Assembly (NCBI GenBank): GCA_963930775.1
Contig: OZ005689.1
Location: forward strand, 15,438,923-15,502,922
Source: Cliona cf. orientalis
Lineage: Eukaryota > Porifera > Demospongiae > Clionaida > Clionaidae
Direction of reading: 5' to 3'
DNA: 64,000 nt
This document shows positions 21,829 through 34,052 of the stretch, piece after piece. Position 1 is the stretch's first letter, and each line of letters starts with the position of its first letter. A program made the translations under genes and the position numbers. The notes under the pieces are model-generated. The model was not told the DNA's origin and did not search any database. It worked only from the letters and a program-made list of their open reading frames with translations.

Positions 21829-23345
21829 ACTATGTGAGTCCATAATAGTCATTCATATAATTTTCTTTATGATTACTGAAGTTAGATTAAATTTTGTAGT
21901 AAGTAGCTCTCAATCCCAAATCTTATGCAAACGAAGGGTTAGATCAATATTATAAATTTTATAGGTCAGGTCACATTAGTGCATCCTAAATGGTATGTGC
22001 CACCTTCAAAGATGAACAGAATAGCTAACAATCCTTTGGTACAGATGGCCTATGGATCTAAACAAATAACTTAACACATATCAAATGACACATCAACAGT
22101 TAATGTATAGACGAACAACATATTAACAACAAACAAACAAGCGTGTAAGAAAAGTATCCTAGCTACAGTGTAACATCAATGGCATGTTGTACTAATGATA
22201 CACAAAAAGAGAGGTACATTCTTAAAGAGACTATATTATAGTATTAGTACCCAACTTTTGTTTATATGGGGATATACACCGATGCTTGCTGCCTGGGTGC
22301 TAAAATTTCCATTACCTCTGAATGTTATAATTAGGTTAGCCAGTTTTATTCTTGTCTGTAGCTATAGGTAATAAAATTAATATACATAATAATTTTTATT
22401 AATTTTATTGTGACATTGTATCATTCAATTAGCAGATGATGCCAAAGTGTATTAACAGGATACTTGGAGATTAAGGACAATGTGACTGATAACTAGGCTT
22501 TATTAGAATCATGCAGAATCTGATGATTAGGCTTTGTTACAACTTAGAAAATTACGTTTCTATTAAAAATGAATACCACAGGCAAATTATTTAGTAATTG
22601 TGCATCTGATCTGGATAAATCACACTACAACCTAACTTGCATGACTGCAACCTTCAGCTTTACAATAAAATTCCGTATCAATTAAAGCTCTCCACATGCG
22701 TGTTCTAAAATCAACAACTCTTGACCCCAGTTCAGTCTGGTGCTCAGGCTAAAAGAAAAGCTCATCCCCCTAACGACGAACGGAAGTGGTTTAATTTGGA
22801 ACCTATAGTGTGCACTGCCAGGGCCCAGGGGCCCGGTTTCCCATTTGCGCAGCCCTCCTAGCTGGTGGTAATACCTAGGAACGGAATGATATTATGTGAG
22901 ATAATATTATGTTCTCTTCGGGATTGGATGAGGGTGGGAACAGCAAACCTGCATTTGCCGCTAAAAAAATTCAAATAGTTTATCATTAACCAAAAACTAA
23001 AAATAATCACTATACATAGCAGCTAAACTATCTCTATAAATAGGCTCTGCAAACAAAATATGCATGCAATACAGACAAGCAACAAAAAGCCTACCCCACA
23101 ACAGTCGAGCCAAACCACACCCACAGGAGGCGTAGCTGATTAGTCTAATTTCTCAAGCTTTGATGACCTCTAGCTACAACCTCTAGTAAAATGACTACCA
23201 TCCTAGCTTCACAAAGGAGACCCAGGAAATTTTAAATCTTGTCACAAATACTAGCTATATGATCCCACAAACAGGCAGCAGTTTAGGTATTATTACATCA
23301 CAGAGGCTTTCAGTTTATATAGGTGCCTAAACCCCTACCTACTCT
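21829..23345. other. Non-coding interval after paralogue B
   Basis: No coding exon, RNA gene or clear element ends are seen. AATAAA strings at about 22372 and 22664 are too far for a confident poly-A site. The DNA is AT-rich and unstructured apart from short simple repeats. Confidence 0.45.
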
Positions 23346-23581
23346 CAGTGGCGTAGGCAGGGGTGGGCCTAGTAGGGCCAGGCCCGACCAACTTTATTCT
23401 AGTAATACTTACTACTTAACCCTATAATCGTGTCAGCCCTTCAATTCTGTGAGAATAGGGCAGAAATAATCCAGATTGTAGGCTAAAGATTGAGATTCAG
23501 CAGTGTTAATTTAGGGTGTGGTCAAGTGACCATTTACCATATTTGTGCCCTACCAGACTCCTAGTTTTAGCTACGCCACTG
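23346..23581. mobile_element. hAT-type MITE
   Basis: Inverted ends CAGTGGCGTAG and CTACGCCACTG bracket 236 bp. They are flanked by an exact 8-bp duplication CCTACTCT (23338-23345 and 23582-23589). An 8-bp target duplication and CAGTGGCG ends are typical of hAT elements. No coding capacity. Confidence 0.85.
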
Positions 23582-23589
23582 CCTACTCT

Positions 23590-25140
23590 TTTACATGTAG
23601 ATTATGCATACGCTGACTCTGAAGAGAATAGTACCAGAACCCTATTGTCAGGTACAGGGTATGTAGTTCAATACTCATGATATTGAACAACATACATACA
23701 TGCATGCATGCCTTAGCAGTGAGGATTCTGCACTCCAGTACATGTAGCTACACTCAGTTATTAATGCAATTAACTGTAGCACCTTCATTGATAAAAGAAA
23801 TGGCCAGGGACTGTGATTGAGTCCAGTAGATTTAGCATGATTCCACCCATGCATAGGGTAATATGTATGACAGTCCGTTTCAGCCACTAATAGCTAGTCT
23901 ATCTACAAAGTTTCATTGATCCACTAAATAGAATTGAACTTTCTCTAACGATACACAGCCTACCTCTTCTGCTTCGATCTAGTTCCATAGACCACTCACC
24001 CTTCACATCTCCTATAATTATGCTATCAGATGTCTCCACTCTGTTGAGTCTCTTGCAACTCACATGGGAGTCTGTAAACAGTGGACTGAACATATACCGG
24101 AATGGATTACTGGATTGGACTACTGGATTGACCCTTGACCTCAAATTTAGCTTTGCTAAAGCATAGCATAGGTCACAAAAGTGGGGAGCCTGGAGAAGTC
24201 TAGTACAGGCAAGCTACTTCATGCATATTACATGTATATATTAGTTAGCTGTTTTGTTTAAATCATGGTTAGCTAGCTACCACACCCTCTTTAGTACGTT
24301 GCAGAGTACTTTGATCTAGCCTGTAACTACGGCCTTGATGATATACAATTGACTTGTGGAGCTGCTTGCAGAACTGGCTGGCAGGAGTTGCATGGGGCAT
24401 ATTAAACTTCAATCTCTATTTTCGCAAATTGAATCATAATAATTAGTATGATTAGAATCATGACAAATTCAGGAGGTAGTTAGCTATAATATTAAATATC
24501 TGTTAAAGGTGACATTAAGTTTTATGTTCCTGCCGACATAGCTAAATAGCCAGCCTTAATTCTGCAATTAATGCGAAATTTTAGAAGCCACACCCATTTT
24601 GGACTGAACCATGCCCATTTCGATCATTTTGAGCGAAACTCCCAGTCCAATCAATAAGTAGAGCACATAGCTACACTGCGCACTAGCTTGCATCCTGCAG
24701 TGCATCTGTAGCAGGTTCTCAGGGAACGCCTCGCCGAGGTATGTACACACACGCAACTGCAACTCTTCAATCCGATAACAGACAAGAATGTCATAACACA
24801 CTATATCTCAACATAAACGGTACAAACCTCTAAATATTATAAGATACACACAAATTTAAAGTGAGGCCTAATACAAAACAGCTACAAAAGCTATAGAAAC
24901 TACTAGCGGCCCAGGAGGGCGCACACAGAGCAAATTACAAAGTCCACCAAGGGGTCACAAATAAGTGAGGCCTAGTCACGCACGCAACACCCGCATGGTT
25001 AACATCTATCTACTCCTATTTACACAGAACACATCAAAGCTATACCTTATGTGCAGCCGAACAGATGTCCTCATACATACTAGTTAGCATTACTATTACT
25101 AAAGGTCTAGGAAAGATACATTACACATCCACTATAGTCT
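23590..25140. other. Non-coding interval
   Basis: A minus-strand frame at 23899-24144 (containing SIIIGDVKGEWSMELDRSRR) has no recognisable family or clear splice context and is not called. A reverse copy of the GGGCGTGGCTTCTAAAATTT repeat lies at 24565-24640. Nothing else is supported. Confidence 0.4.
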
Positions 25141-25189
25141 ATGATGCAATACACATCTTTGTTGACGACCTTTAATATGCGCATGAGCA

Positions 25190-25995
25190 GCTAGAAAGCA
25201 TATGGGGTGCAGTTAATAGGCGCGACCAACGAAAATGCAGTATTTGCAACGCTTGTGGGCCCTACCAAACGACTTGAAGCATAACGAAGTGTTTCGAACG
25301 TTTTGTTGCGATTATGATCGCTCAGATGCCTAGATCTCAAGATCTGACGATTTTTGTGCTGACAGATGGACAAAACCGATTATTATCCCTTACTGCACAT
25401 ATCCCATGCGCTCTATAGCCACTGTACTCTGCCACATAGCTGTTTTATGATTTGACGACCTTTTCCAATACTAAGGTTGAGCATGCGCAGTCTCATCAGC
25501 ATACTATCATGCTAAGAGTGGGTGTGGTCAGTAAATCACAGGCATGCTTAACAGAAAGTGCTTTACATAAAACCAGCACATACCCTGCGTGCCATGGCAA
25601 TATCACCTATGCTCTAATTAGAGGCATCTATTCTTTGAAGTTTAGTCTCTTAATTGCTACTCACAAAGTTTTTTGTTCCCTTAATTCTGAGATCTATGAT
25701 CACAAAATTAATGACATTAATCTTGTGCTAGAAGAATGTTGTAGAAAAGCTTGAGCATGCACAGTAGACTCTAGAAGCTCAAGCATGTGCAACTGACTTC
25801 ATAAGGTACTAAGTGGGTGTGTCTGATGTAGGCGTGTCCGACATACTTGTACGATTTGTAGCTTCTCTAGGGTTAAGAACAAGACAGGTGTTTTTTTTGT
25901 CTCATTTATTGACCATACTTTTGCTTAAATATTGAGATTTGCCTGTTTATGCTGACAGACAAGACAAACCGATTGCTTTACTCCTTGCTATGATT
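25190..25995. repeat. Dispersed repeat family with TTACCCC...GGTTTGTCTGTC ends, two fragments
   Basis: 25200-25390 resembles 29755-29940 (GGCG-GACC, ACGCTTGTGGG, CTCAGATGCCTAGATCT). 25575-25990 matches 42898-43280 (GCGTGCCATGGCAATATCAC, TCTATTCTTTGA, TTAGTCTCTT, GACAAACCGATTGCTTTA). Other copies or ends lie at 28135-28270 and 46715-46860. The short frame at 25452-25754 belongs to this repeat and is not a gene. Confidence 0.7.
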
Positions 25996-26180
25996 TAGTA
26001 GGATTTTATGGGTCTTATTAGGATTTTAGAGAGTTAGTAGGATTTTAGGTTTTAGAAGATTTTAGTGATATTTTAGATCTAGAGGTTTTAGTAGGATTTT
26101 AGACATTTTATATACGTATAATTCGTAGGACTTCAAGATTTTAGAGGAAGTTTAGAGGTTTTAGACTACAAGACTTAGGA
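25985..26180. repeat. Degenerate TAGGATTTTAG repeat field
   Basis: About ten imperfect copies of TAGGATTTTAG or AGATTTTAG in 195 bases. It directly follows the preceding repeat copy. Confidence 0.7.
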
Positions 26181-27093
26181 TAGTCCCATGTAGAAATCAA
26201 ACATACATTATTCATTCCTATCACATTTTGACCACTATTTCTACTTTACATGATTGTAACCCTGCTGTGGAATCTCCCAGAAAGCTCAAATTTAGGCTTT
26301 AGTAACATCAATCTATCTGCTAGGGGTGACTCAACTTCTGGCTTCAACTGCATGTCAAAGCATACTACTAGGATAGCTAATTGAATTAAGCTAATTAAAA
26401 ATGTTCATTTTCCTACATGGGACTGCCACTAGTGAGATTTTAACGGGAGCATGAATCTCCGGCCTATAAAAAAACAAACAAGCTAGGCCAAAGTTCAAAC
26501 ATGGACTAACCCCAGAGACTAATTAGCCCTGACAGACAATTTTATCCGAAACCCAATCATTGACCCGGCCCTCTTGGAAATGGCCTTGTCTGTCTATTTA
26601 AAAATAATTTTAACATGCAAAAAACAGTCAAGCCTGAAAACCATGTACATGTAGACATGATTGAGCCCTTATAATCAGTGGTGCCAGTTGGCAAGCTTAG
26701 TCAAATAGCCCCAGCTTGATCCTGACTTTACAAAAATCTTAATAAAATTGAATAGCTCATAGACGTAATGTTAGAAAAAATGCAGGGATGACAAAAATTA
26801 TGAATACTATATACTGCAAGCACAAGGATGTCTATAATACGTACATTCCAGTTTACATTAGATATTCTCCATGGCATGGATCTCCACATGAGTGATTTCA
26901 GGCTGCATGTGTGTTAGTGTGTGCATGCACGTGTACATAATGATAGCAAAGAGTCGGTAGGGATGACCCAGATATGCCATATATGCAATATACATTACAA
27001 TGTCAGAATATCTCAAAACAGGTGACTTCGTGAAATTTCTAAGTGTGAAAATCGGAATCCTCATTCGTGCAATATAGCTAGTTGAGTGGTGGT

Positions 27094-27312
27094 CTAAGCT
27101 GCGTTTGGTGGGTGGTTGTTCTCCTTTCGTACAACCACGCTGCTTCCCTCTAAAGTGGCTCTTGCTAGGCATCCAGCCTTGCTGTTTTGGCATCTCCAGA
27201 ATTGTAAGCCATTTGCACCATCCCTTATCTTCGTGTAGATATACCCCTCAAAATGAAGAGTCTTTCCTCCTCGGTTGGTATCGAAAAACTGAGCCATTGA
27301 AGAAAATGACAC
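27094..27312 (-). CDS. FLYWCH zinc-finger exon or fragment
   Basis: The frame reads FFDTNRGGKTLHFEGYIYTK, then GLQFWRCQNSKAGCLARATL and ending KENNHPPNAA. FLYWCH fingers have a spaced F, G-x-L, Y, W-x-C, C-x-A and H-x-H pattern, which is all present except that the last His pair is H-x-P. The finger binds DNA or protein and is common in invertebrate transcription regulators and in some DNA transposons. No further exon can be attached, and a KDZ transposase fragment lies 400 bases away on the other strand. It may therefore be either a host exon or transposon cargo. Confidence 0.6.
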   Translation of the reverse strand: MSFSSMAQFFDTNRGGKTLHFEGYIYTKIRDGANGLQFWRCQNSKAGCLARATLEGSSVVVRKENNHPPNAA

Positions 27313-27696
27313 TGAGTGTGCGTTGTGCTCAGGGAGCTATGTTCATATGCCAAAGTTGGCAATTTTTAGCTCAATGTTTTTTGCCATTTTTGGTAATTTT
27401 TAACACTATTCTATGTCAGTTGTTACCATATTTGGCAATCCTTGACATATGCTATTCTTGTGGCAATATGTACATGTGCTTGGCAAAGTTATGACAATAA
27501 GACATTATGCCAGTATGCAAATATACAATGGCAATATTTATAGCTAGTAGTAGTATAGAGTTATAATGTTCATATCGCTTTGGTTTTGTAACATTTCTCT
27601 TCGGTTTTTTGAGTGCCAAGGGTGTAAACTTTTGCTTCTTAGCTAGTGGTAGCAATTCTTCATATTCTGATTTATATGGTGATGGTATCTTCGGCT

Positions 27697-28095
27697 AATG
27701 GATACATACGAATCCCCAAAACATCCATTTGAGATATTCAGATCACGATTTGAAACTGCCCCTGATGTTATAATCTATGATAATGCATGCAAGCTTCGTC
27801 AATATTAACTAAATAGGGAGCCTCTGTTCTTCAAGAACACGTTATGGATCGATTTCATTGGAAGGGCCACGTAGGATGTACATCAGGATACCGTTTAGAT
27901 GCTTATAGACTCTCAGTAGATCTTAGGAGCATTAATAGTCAAGTGAATGAGCAGGCTAATACTGGCCTTCAGAGAATTCGAGGACAATTAGCATACATAA
28001 CTTTGGACAATTTTATGTTTACTGTATCATTATTTTTGTGTATTAAGAATAAGGATAAGATAAAGAAAATAGATTTATCTGCACTATCATTATAG
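27697..28095 (+). mobile_element. Decayed KDZ (Kyakuja/Dileera/Zisupton-like) transposase fragment
   Basis: Translation gives ESPKHPFEIFRSRFETAP, DVIIYDNACKLRQY, then in another frame MDRFHWKGHVGCTSGYRLDA and DLRSINSQVNEQANTGLQRI. The D-N-A-C, D-R-F-H and INSQVNEQAN motifs are typical of the C-terminal part of KDZ-type transposases. A TAA follows RQY and the frame changes before MDRFH, so the copy is dead. No inverted ends were located. A shorter relative is at 31211-31320. Confidence 0.7.
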
Positions 28096-28149
28096 AATTT
28101 TTCTTTTCATTCCTAAATTCTAGTAACGATAATTATTACCCCACGTGCA

Positions 28150-28780
28150 TGCGCAAGGGGTAAAGCAATCGGTCGTGTCGTCATTGTCGTTGTTGTTGTT
28201 GTTGTTGTTAGCACAAAAATCGCCATACCTCGAGATATAGCTAGGCGTCTAAGTGACTCGTAAGCACAACGAATCAATCAAATTCGGCGAATAACTGGCT
28301 TCAGTATGCATCGAATCAAATATATACAGTCCACGAGCGTCACAAATAGTGCCTTTTTGTTGGCCACCATAGCCATGCCTATCGGCAGTGCACACCAATG
28401 TATAATGCATGCCCATTGTGCTTTCTGCTCATGCGCACAACTAACAAGCGTATGACTGGTAAAGATCGTCAATGTTCTAAATAATGCTTGTGACATCTAT
28501 GTGAAATCTGAAGCCCCATGGAACGCAACCAATCACTATGTAAGATAGCTATACTATTATCACAAGGTACAAGTTCATGTCTTCCTAGTCTAGGCTAGGT
28601 CTGGGTGCAGAGAGCGCTGTTTCAAGTGTCACTGGGACAACTAAGCAGCAGTTCACAAAATTATAGCCATGCACCGAAAGTAAATCTATAGATTGTGCAA
28701 TGTGCGCGCAGGGTATGTGCTCTATAGAGCTCTAGTTAAAAAGTATAATTATCTTGCCATATTATGTCAAAAATTGCAAG
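28150..28780. other. Non-coding interval with repeat fragments
   Basis: It begins with a TTACCCC-type repeat end (CCCCACGTGCATGCGCAAGG) and a GTT microsatellite (28190-28210). Nothing coding is supported. Confidence 0.45.
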
Positions 28781-28789
28781 TTTTGGACA

Positions 28790-29225
28790 ACTGATATTAA
28801 AAATTACCACAATTGGCAAGTTTGCACAAGTCAGATCATGAGAATTGCCTACTTGGGACAAGTGCAGTCTTCTCTCGGTAGAGAAAAAGAAATGTCAAAA
28901 GATTGCCAGAATTGGCAACTTTGGACAAGTCAGATTGCCAGAATTGGCAACTTTGGACAAGTCAGGCTGCCAGAATTGGTAACTTTAGACAAGTGTAGTC
29001 TTCTCCATACAGAGATACATGTCGAAGATTGCCAGAATTGGCAACTTTGGACAAGTGTAGTCTTCTCTATACATGTCAAAGATTGCCACAATGGGCAACT
29101 TTGGACAATTGTAGTCTTCTCTATACAGATAAAGATGTAAAGATTGCCAGAATTGACAACTTTGGACAAGTGCAATCTTCTCTATAGAGAGATAGATGTC
29201 AAAGATTACCAGTATTGGCAAAAAT
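28790..29225. repeat. Minisatellite with GCCAGAATTGGCAACTTTGG core
   Basis: Seven or more imperfect units of 35-65 bases share GATTGCCAGAATTGGCAA, CTTTGGACAAG and TAGTCTTCTCTATA. The core TTGCC...TTGGCAA is a short inverted repeat. Similar TTGGCAAT strings occur at 27350-27450 and may be its degenerate margin. Confidence 0.85.
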
Positions 29226-30881
29226 TATTGAACTAAAAATTGCCAGTTTTTGCATATAAACATACCTGCTCAAAGATAAGGTCAAATAGAAAAGCTCACT
29301 ACTTGATATGCATGTATGTTGACCTTAGGCAAGCACTAATAATTATACTCAAAGATAGGATCACTGACATATCGGTGCGTGCATCGATATATCAATATCT
29401 ACATGTAGTTCATTTGAAGAGTTGAGTTGAATTCTTATGGAGTTGATCCTATGAAAGTTGATGTCCTGATAGTTGACATCATACAAAATTGCTCTTATAA
29501 GAATTGATCACGGAGGAGTTGATCACATAAGAATTGATCTCGTATACATGTGCACACACCCATTCATCATATCAATTGTGCACGCCAGAACCAGATATTA
29601 AAAAAAAATGCCATTTCTTAATCTTTCTTTCACTGTACAGGCGCGAGTTGTCTCTCAGATTGCATGCACATGGTGCATATATCACGACCTTAACCTACAT
29701 GTGCAAAATAGTTGTGTGCATGAGCAAGAAGCACATGGCCTGCTGTGGGTAAGGTCGATAGGCGTGGCCAGAAAAACGCAGTGTTTACGACGCTTGTGGG
29801 TTTTGCCAACGATTAGAGACATAATGGAGCCAGTTGTTTGACGATTCCGACGGATTCCCTCTGCCTATGAGTCACTCAGATGCCTAGATCTTCAGATCTG
29901 GCAATTTTCGTGTTGACGACAGACAGAATTATATGGCATCAAAAATTAGAAAATTTCAGTACAACCGTGTGGCATTTTTTCATATCTTCTCAAGGTTCTA
30001 TCAGAGGTATGTTATGGAACCAGATTTGGTAGATTTCAGGCCATATAAAATCTACCAAAAGTGGTAGACGGATGCATTGATAGAAAGCAACCATATTTGG
30101 AAGACAAAATATTCCAGTATTGGCAGATCTCAGTGAAATGATCTAAGGTAGAGATCTTCCTTATAGTGGTTAGTTAGGTGATTAAAAAGGAGAAACAGGC
30201 CATATCTGGTACATTTATTTCTACCAATGTTGGTAGACGTAGCAATCAGTTTTCTGTGAATGATTGTCATGACATTGTGTCTTTTAAATTATATTCCAAA
30301 ATTCAATTAAAAACACGATTTAATTCTGTTGCACATGTGGTCAGAGGTGATGATTGCTGACATGAATAATTATTTCTGCATAATTTTAATAATAATTATT
30401 TAATATGGTACCTAATTAAAGTAGTTTCACTTTCAATAATTATTGAATTTGTGTGAATTGGATACCAGATTTTTAATTCGGGATAGCACATGCATGATTA
30501 TGGTTTGAATATTCTTTTGTGAATTGTTTGGCAGGGGCGTGCAGGAGTGTGTGCATAATACTCTTAAGCTGGTAATAGTGCAAAATGAACGGGGATATCA
30601 TATGGAAAATGCCTGAAGAATCACCTACATGCAATATCTGATAAATTTGTTCTACCAATGTTGGTAGACGTAGCAACATGCCAAATCTGATAGATTTATT
30701 CCTACCAATGGTGTTCACATGCCATATCATAACAATGTAAGTATATTATTACGTGTCAGTTAACAAAATGATGAATATAAGTGATGATAAAGTAATGTTA
30801 ATAGTTTAAGGGTGTATAGATTCTTCTCTCTTTACATTGACGATGTGCTCTTCCAAGTGCTAAGAGAGTGCATGTAAATTC

Positions 30882-31124
30882 CTAACCAGGAGTCGGTGGC
30901 TGCTGATTATGTGGGACTTGGTAAGGTGTGGCGTATGACTGGGGAGTGCTGGTATGTTTGGGAGATGGAGTGCTAGAGGGAGTTTTCGGGATGTGCTGGA
31001 GCGATCTTGGAATAGGCATTAACCTTGCACATGGTGATTCTGGTGGCAGAATGCTGGCTTCACTCTCATACTCAAATGGCTGTTGTCTGGGGGGTTCCCG
31101 CATGGAGTATGCTATAGTTTTCAA
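30882..31124 (-). CDS. Possible proline-rich terminal exon, unrecognised
   Basis: The frame (SMREPPRQQPFEYESEAS ... PKHTSTPQSYATPYQVPHN) is rich in Pro, Ser and Gln, has low repetition at the DNA level, and ends in a stop. A potential acceptor (AAACTATAG) precedes it at about 31111. It could be the last exon of a host gene, but no partner exon or family is visible, and such composition can arise by chance. Confidence 0.25.
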   Translation of the reverse strand: MKTIAYSMREPPRQQPFEYESEASILPPESPCARLMPIPRSLQHIPKTPSSTPSPKHTSTPQSYATPYQVPHNQQPPTPG

Positions 31125-31210
31125 GCCATGAGAAGTTGCGAGTCACCACGGTACCCTTTTGACATAAATTTTCACTTTTCGATTTCACGTGCCTCCATGG
31201 ATCATCATAT

Positions 31211-31320
31211 ATGACAACTGATACATGCAAATTACACATCTACTGCCTAAACCGAGAGCCAGCACGATACAGCAACACTCGATTCTTTGTAGACAGGTTC
31301 CATTTGGATAGAGTTGTCCA
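31211..31320 (+). mobile_element. Second KDZ-type transposase fragment
   Basis: DTCKLHIYCLNREPARYSNT and RFFVDRFHLD align with DNACKLRQY, LNREPLFFKNT and MDRFHW of the fragment at 27697-28095. Only about 35 residues survive. It marks a separate insertion or a displaced piece of the same element. Confidence 0.55.
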
Positions 31321-32013
31321 GCATTGCCTACAAATGTCCATGGGACCACGTTTACTATACCCCCAGATCCCAACCCTATTGTCCCACCCTAACCCCAGAC
31401 CCCAACCCTTACCCTTATCCTGGACAACTATAGGCAATATTGGACACTAGTGCCTCACATAATAGGCCATGAAAAATCTACCATCTATGGTAGATACCCT
31501 TCTTTTTCAGTCATCTAATAGGCCATGAAAAGGAACATTTTTACCATCTATGGTAGACAACCTCCTTTTTCAGTCACCTAATAGGCCATAAAAAGGAATA
31601 TATGTACCACAGATGGTAGATATCATAAACCTTAAATACTGAGTAGGCCATATACATTATTAGACACAAGTCTACCATTTTTGGAACAAATTGTATGGCT
31701 AAAAGTCTACCACATTTGCCTACCATATATACCTGTTTTATCGAGGTGTCTGACCTTCTGACGATCCAAGAATGAGCTATAGCCTTAGTAGCGCTCATTA
31801 TGAAGCTCCAAGTTTCTAGGGAGGAGGCGTCGTCATCCAGATGGATAGTATTTTTCAGTTTTTAAGAACTGAAGGTTGGTTGGTGTGTGTGTGAGGCCAA
31901 GTAGCTAGCTAGCTATTAAAATACTTACAAGGCAAAAAATGAAGTCCAGGGATGAGGGCGAGCCTTACCAGCTAAAGAACAAGCAACACAGAAGAGTCTC
32001 GCTGTTGTGCCTT

Positions 32014-32660
32014 AGTCGCACACGAAAAAGGAATCTGGTAACATTGTGTACGAGTTATCGCAGCAGAATTCGATAATTGCCTACATGTACGTAGACATGT
32101 TGGAATATAATTAACGTTCACATAAAATTTGTGCAAGAGATGGCTATATCCACTCTTCTCGTCATGGCATGGTAACAATGCAAAGTGAATTGACTTCTCA
32201 TAGCCAGTAGGTAAGCTAACCAATTAATACATTTTTACCTCCAATGAAAGCTTGTAGCTTAAAAACAAACAAGCAAGGGCTAGGGAAGGCTTCTATAGCC
32301 CTTATTTGTTCGTTGTAGCCAACAGATAATGCAGTATCGCTCTAATATCATGGAGAGGTGATCGCTGGACTGACTCGATGTCTTCTGCCCACTCGAAGTC
32401 GCCATAGAGCCCTTGTGGACACGAGCGCCACCATGCATACGGCACCTGGGACTATACATTATCTCAGAAAGATAATGTATAGCTAGTCCCTGATGGCATA
32501 TTCGAGCGACATTCTTTGTAAAATTTATGTTCATGATAAATTGTGCGCTTTGCATATTAATTGCAAACAGAGCGATCTGATTGGTCGCGCCACACTCCAG
32601 AGTTTGGGACAACTCGTTGTACACAATGTTACCAGACCCCTTTTTCGCATGCATTTAGGG
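32014..32660. mobile_element. Foldback/MITE-like element with about 35-bp inverted ends
   Basis: GAAAAAGGAATCTGGTAACA and TTGTGTACGAGTT on the left (32024-32055) are mirrored by AACTCGTTGTACACAA and TGTTACCAGACCCCTTTTTC on the right (32610-32645). Internally there is a second perfect-looking hairpin at 32450-32490 (ACTATACATTATCT and AGATAATGTATAG). No coding capacity. Confidence 0.65.
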
Positions 32661-33032
32661 GACTGGGTCACAAGATTAGTTGTGCCTATACCATTATGAA
32701 AATCAGCTTACATCAAAGCCGAAAAGCACGAGTTCCAAGGGGGTGGACAACTAATACATTTCTCTTAACAGTTCAAGTTCTATCATTCACTCTCTACTCT
32801 CTCTCGCTCTCATTCTCTACTCCATCTCTCCCTGTTTCCAACCCATCCCATATACAGTGTAGTCCACATAATTCGAATCCGCATACCACGAATTTACTTC
32901 TAATTCGAAGTCTTTCCAATTCCCCACATAGAGGTAATACATACATTCAAAATGTCACTTTCGCTTAATTAGAAGAAACACAAAGTCTAGTATACGGACA
33001 TATACATATAGTATACGGAACATAGATCACGT

Positions 33033-33593
33033 CAGGGCTGGAGGAAGCAATTTTCATGTGGTCAGGCCAAATCTAGTCAGTGTATTGTGCTGGGTAGTGG
33101 CGTGCGTAAGCACGCCAAAACTAGGGGGGTCCGGGGGCATGCTCCCCCGGGAAAATTTTGAAATTTACAGTCTCAGAGATGGCTTCTGGTAGCTTCTGAG
33201 TCCAATTTTAACTGACACACTTTAGCTTCACAAGATATCCAATGTTCAGAAATTTACAGCTAATACCTTGTTTTCTGTAGGCAATTAGATGAGCTGTACA
33301 TTCCACCACAGATGCTGGGGGTAGCTACTAGTGGCAAGTAACTGTGATCCCATGCATGGCCTATGTGGCTCACTTTAATACCAGTATACCGGGGTATGAG
33401 TTAAAATACTTTTGCACTAGAGCCAGAAGATACTGATACCTTAGTTAAGTCCGGACAAGCTAGGTCTGCATATGCGAGTTCTTTGACGACCTTTACCACA
33501 CAATCGATAGTATTAGCGACCATTACCTATTCAAACGATGAAAAAAGTGGTCCGGTTTTGGCCTGACCAACCGGACCGGCTCCGCCGGCCCTG
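33033..33593. mobile_element. MITE with CAGGGC / GCCCTG ends
   Basis: Short inverted ends CAGGGCTGGAGG and CCGCCGGCCCTG, flanked by a CACGT duplication (33028-33032 and 33594-33598). A GC-rich segment inside it (33115-33230, with GGGGGCATGCTCCCCC) matches 47665-47760, so a second repeat is nested within it. Confidence 0.65.
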
Positions 33594-34052
33594 CACGTGG
33601 GCACCACATGGCTACAGCTGAGTGCAGCTGCATTAGCCAGAAGTAGCTATATCTAGCAGTATCAGGCTCTAAACTGTTAAAAGAAAGCTAGAAATAGTAG
33701 ATAGACCCTATACGAAATCCTATGCATGTAACATGCATGTTACCAGCACTTTCATGCATGTTGACCCAAACATGCCTTTAAGGTAGCATCAAAGTGCGTG
33801 GGCGTGAGCGTCAGGATTGGCTAATTTAATTAGCGAATCGTGAAGGGGCGTGGCCGAAGAGCCCATACGAGTGCTTTTGGTCGAAGGTGGGCGTGTCTAG
33901 AATCGGCCAGGGATGATTATGCGCGTGTAATTAGCGACCGGAAGTGGCCCCTGAAGAAAACACCGGTAATTGCCCACTTCAAAGCAAGATCAAAGCATTC
34001 TTTCTTAACTATTAACCGCAAGGACTTAAATTAAACACTAAGTAGAAATTAC

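Larger units (their letters stand above)
30035..31740. repeat. Dispersed short repeats with ACCAA(T)GTTGGTAGA and ATCTATGGTAGA cores
   Basis: CCAATGTTGGTAGACGTAGC occurs at about 30226 and 30655, with a variant at 30052. TAATAGGCCATGAAAA followed by ACCATCTATGGTAGA occurs three times at 31455-31620. The cores are inverted repeats. The intervening DNA is not all repeated. Confidence 0.65.

Noticed and set aside
28930-29221. Minus-strand frames with repeated PKLPILAIFD motifs
   Set aside because: Simple translation of the 28.8-29.2 kb minisatellite.
31360-31410. CCCTAACCCC-like strings suggesting interstitial telomere DNA
   Set aside because: Only a few irregular copies; no regular hexamer array.
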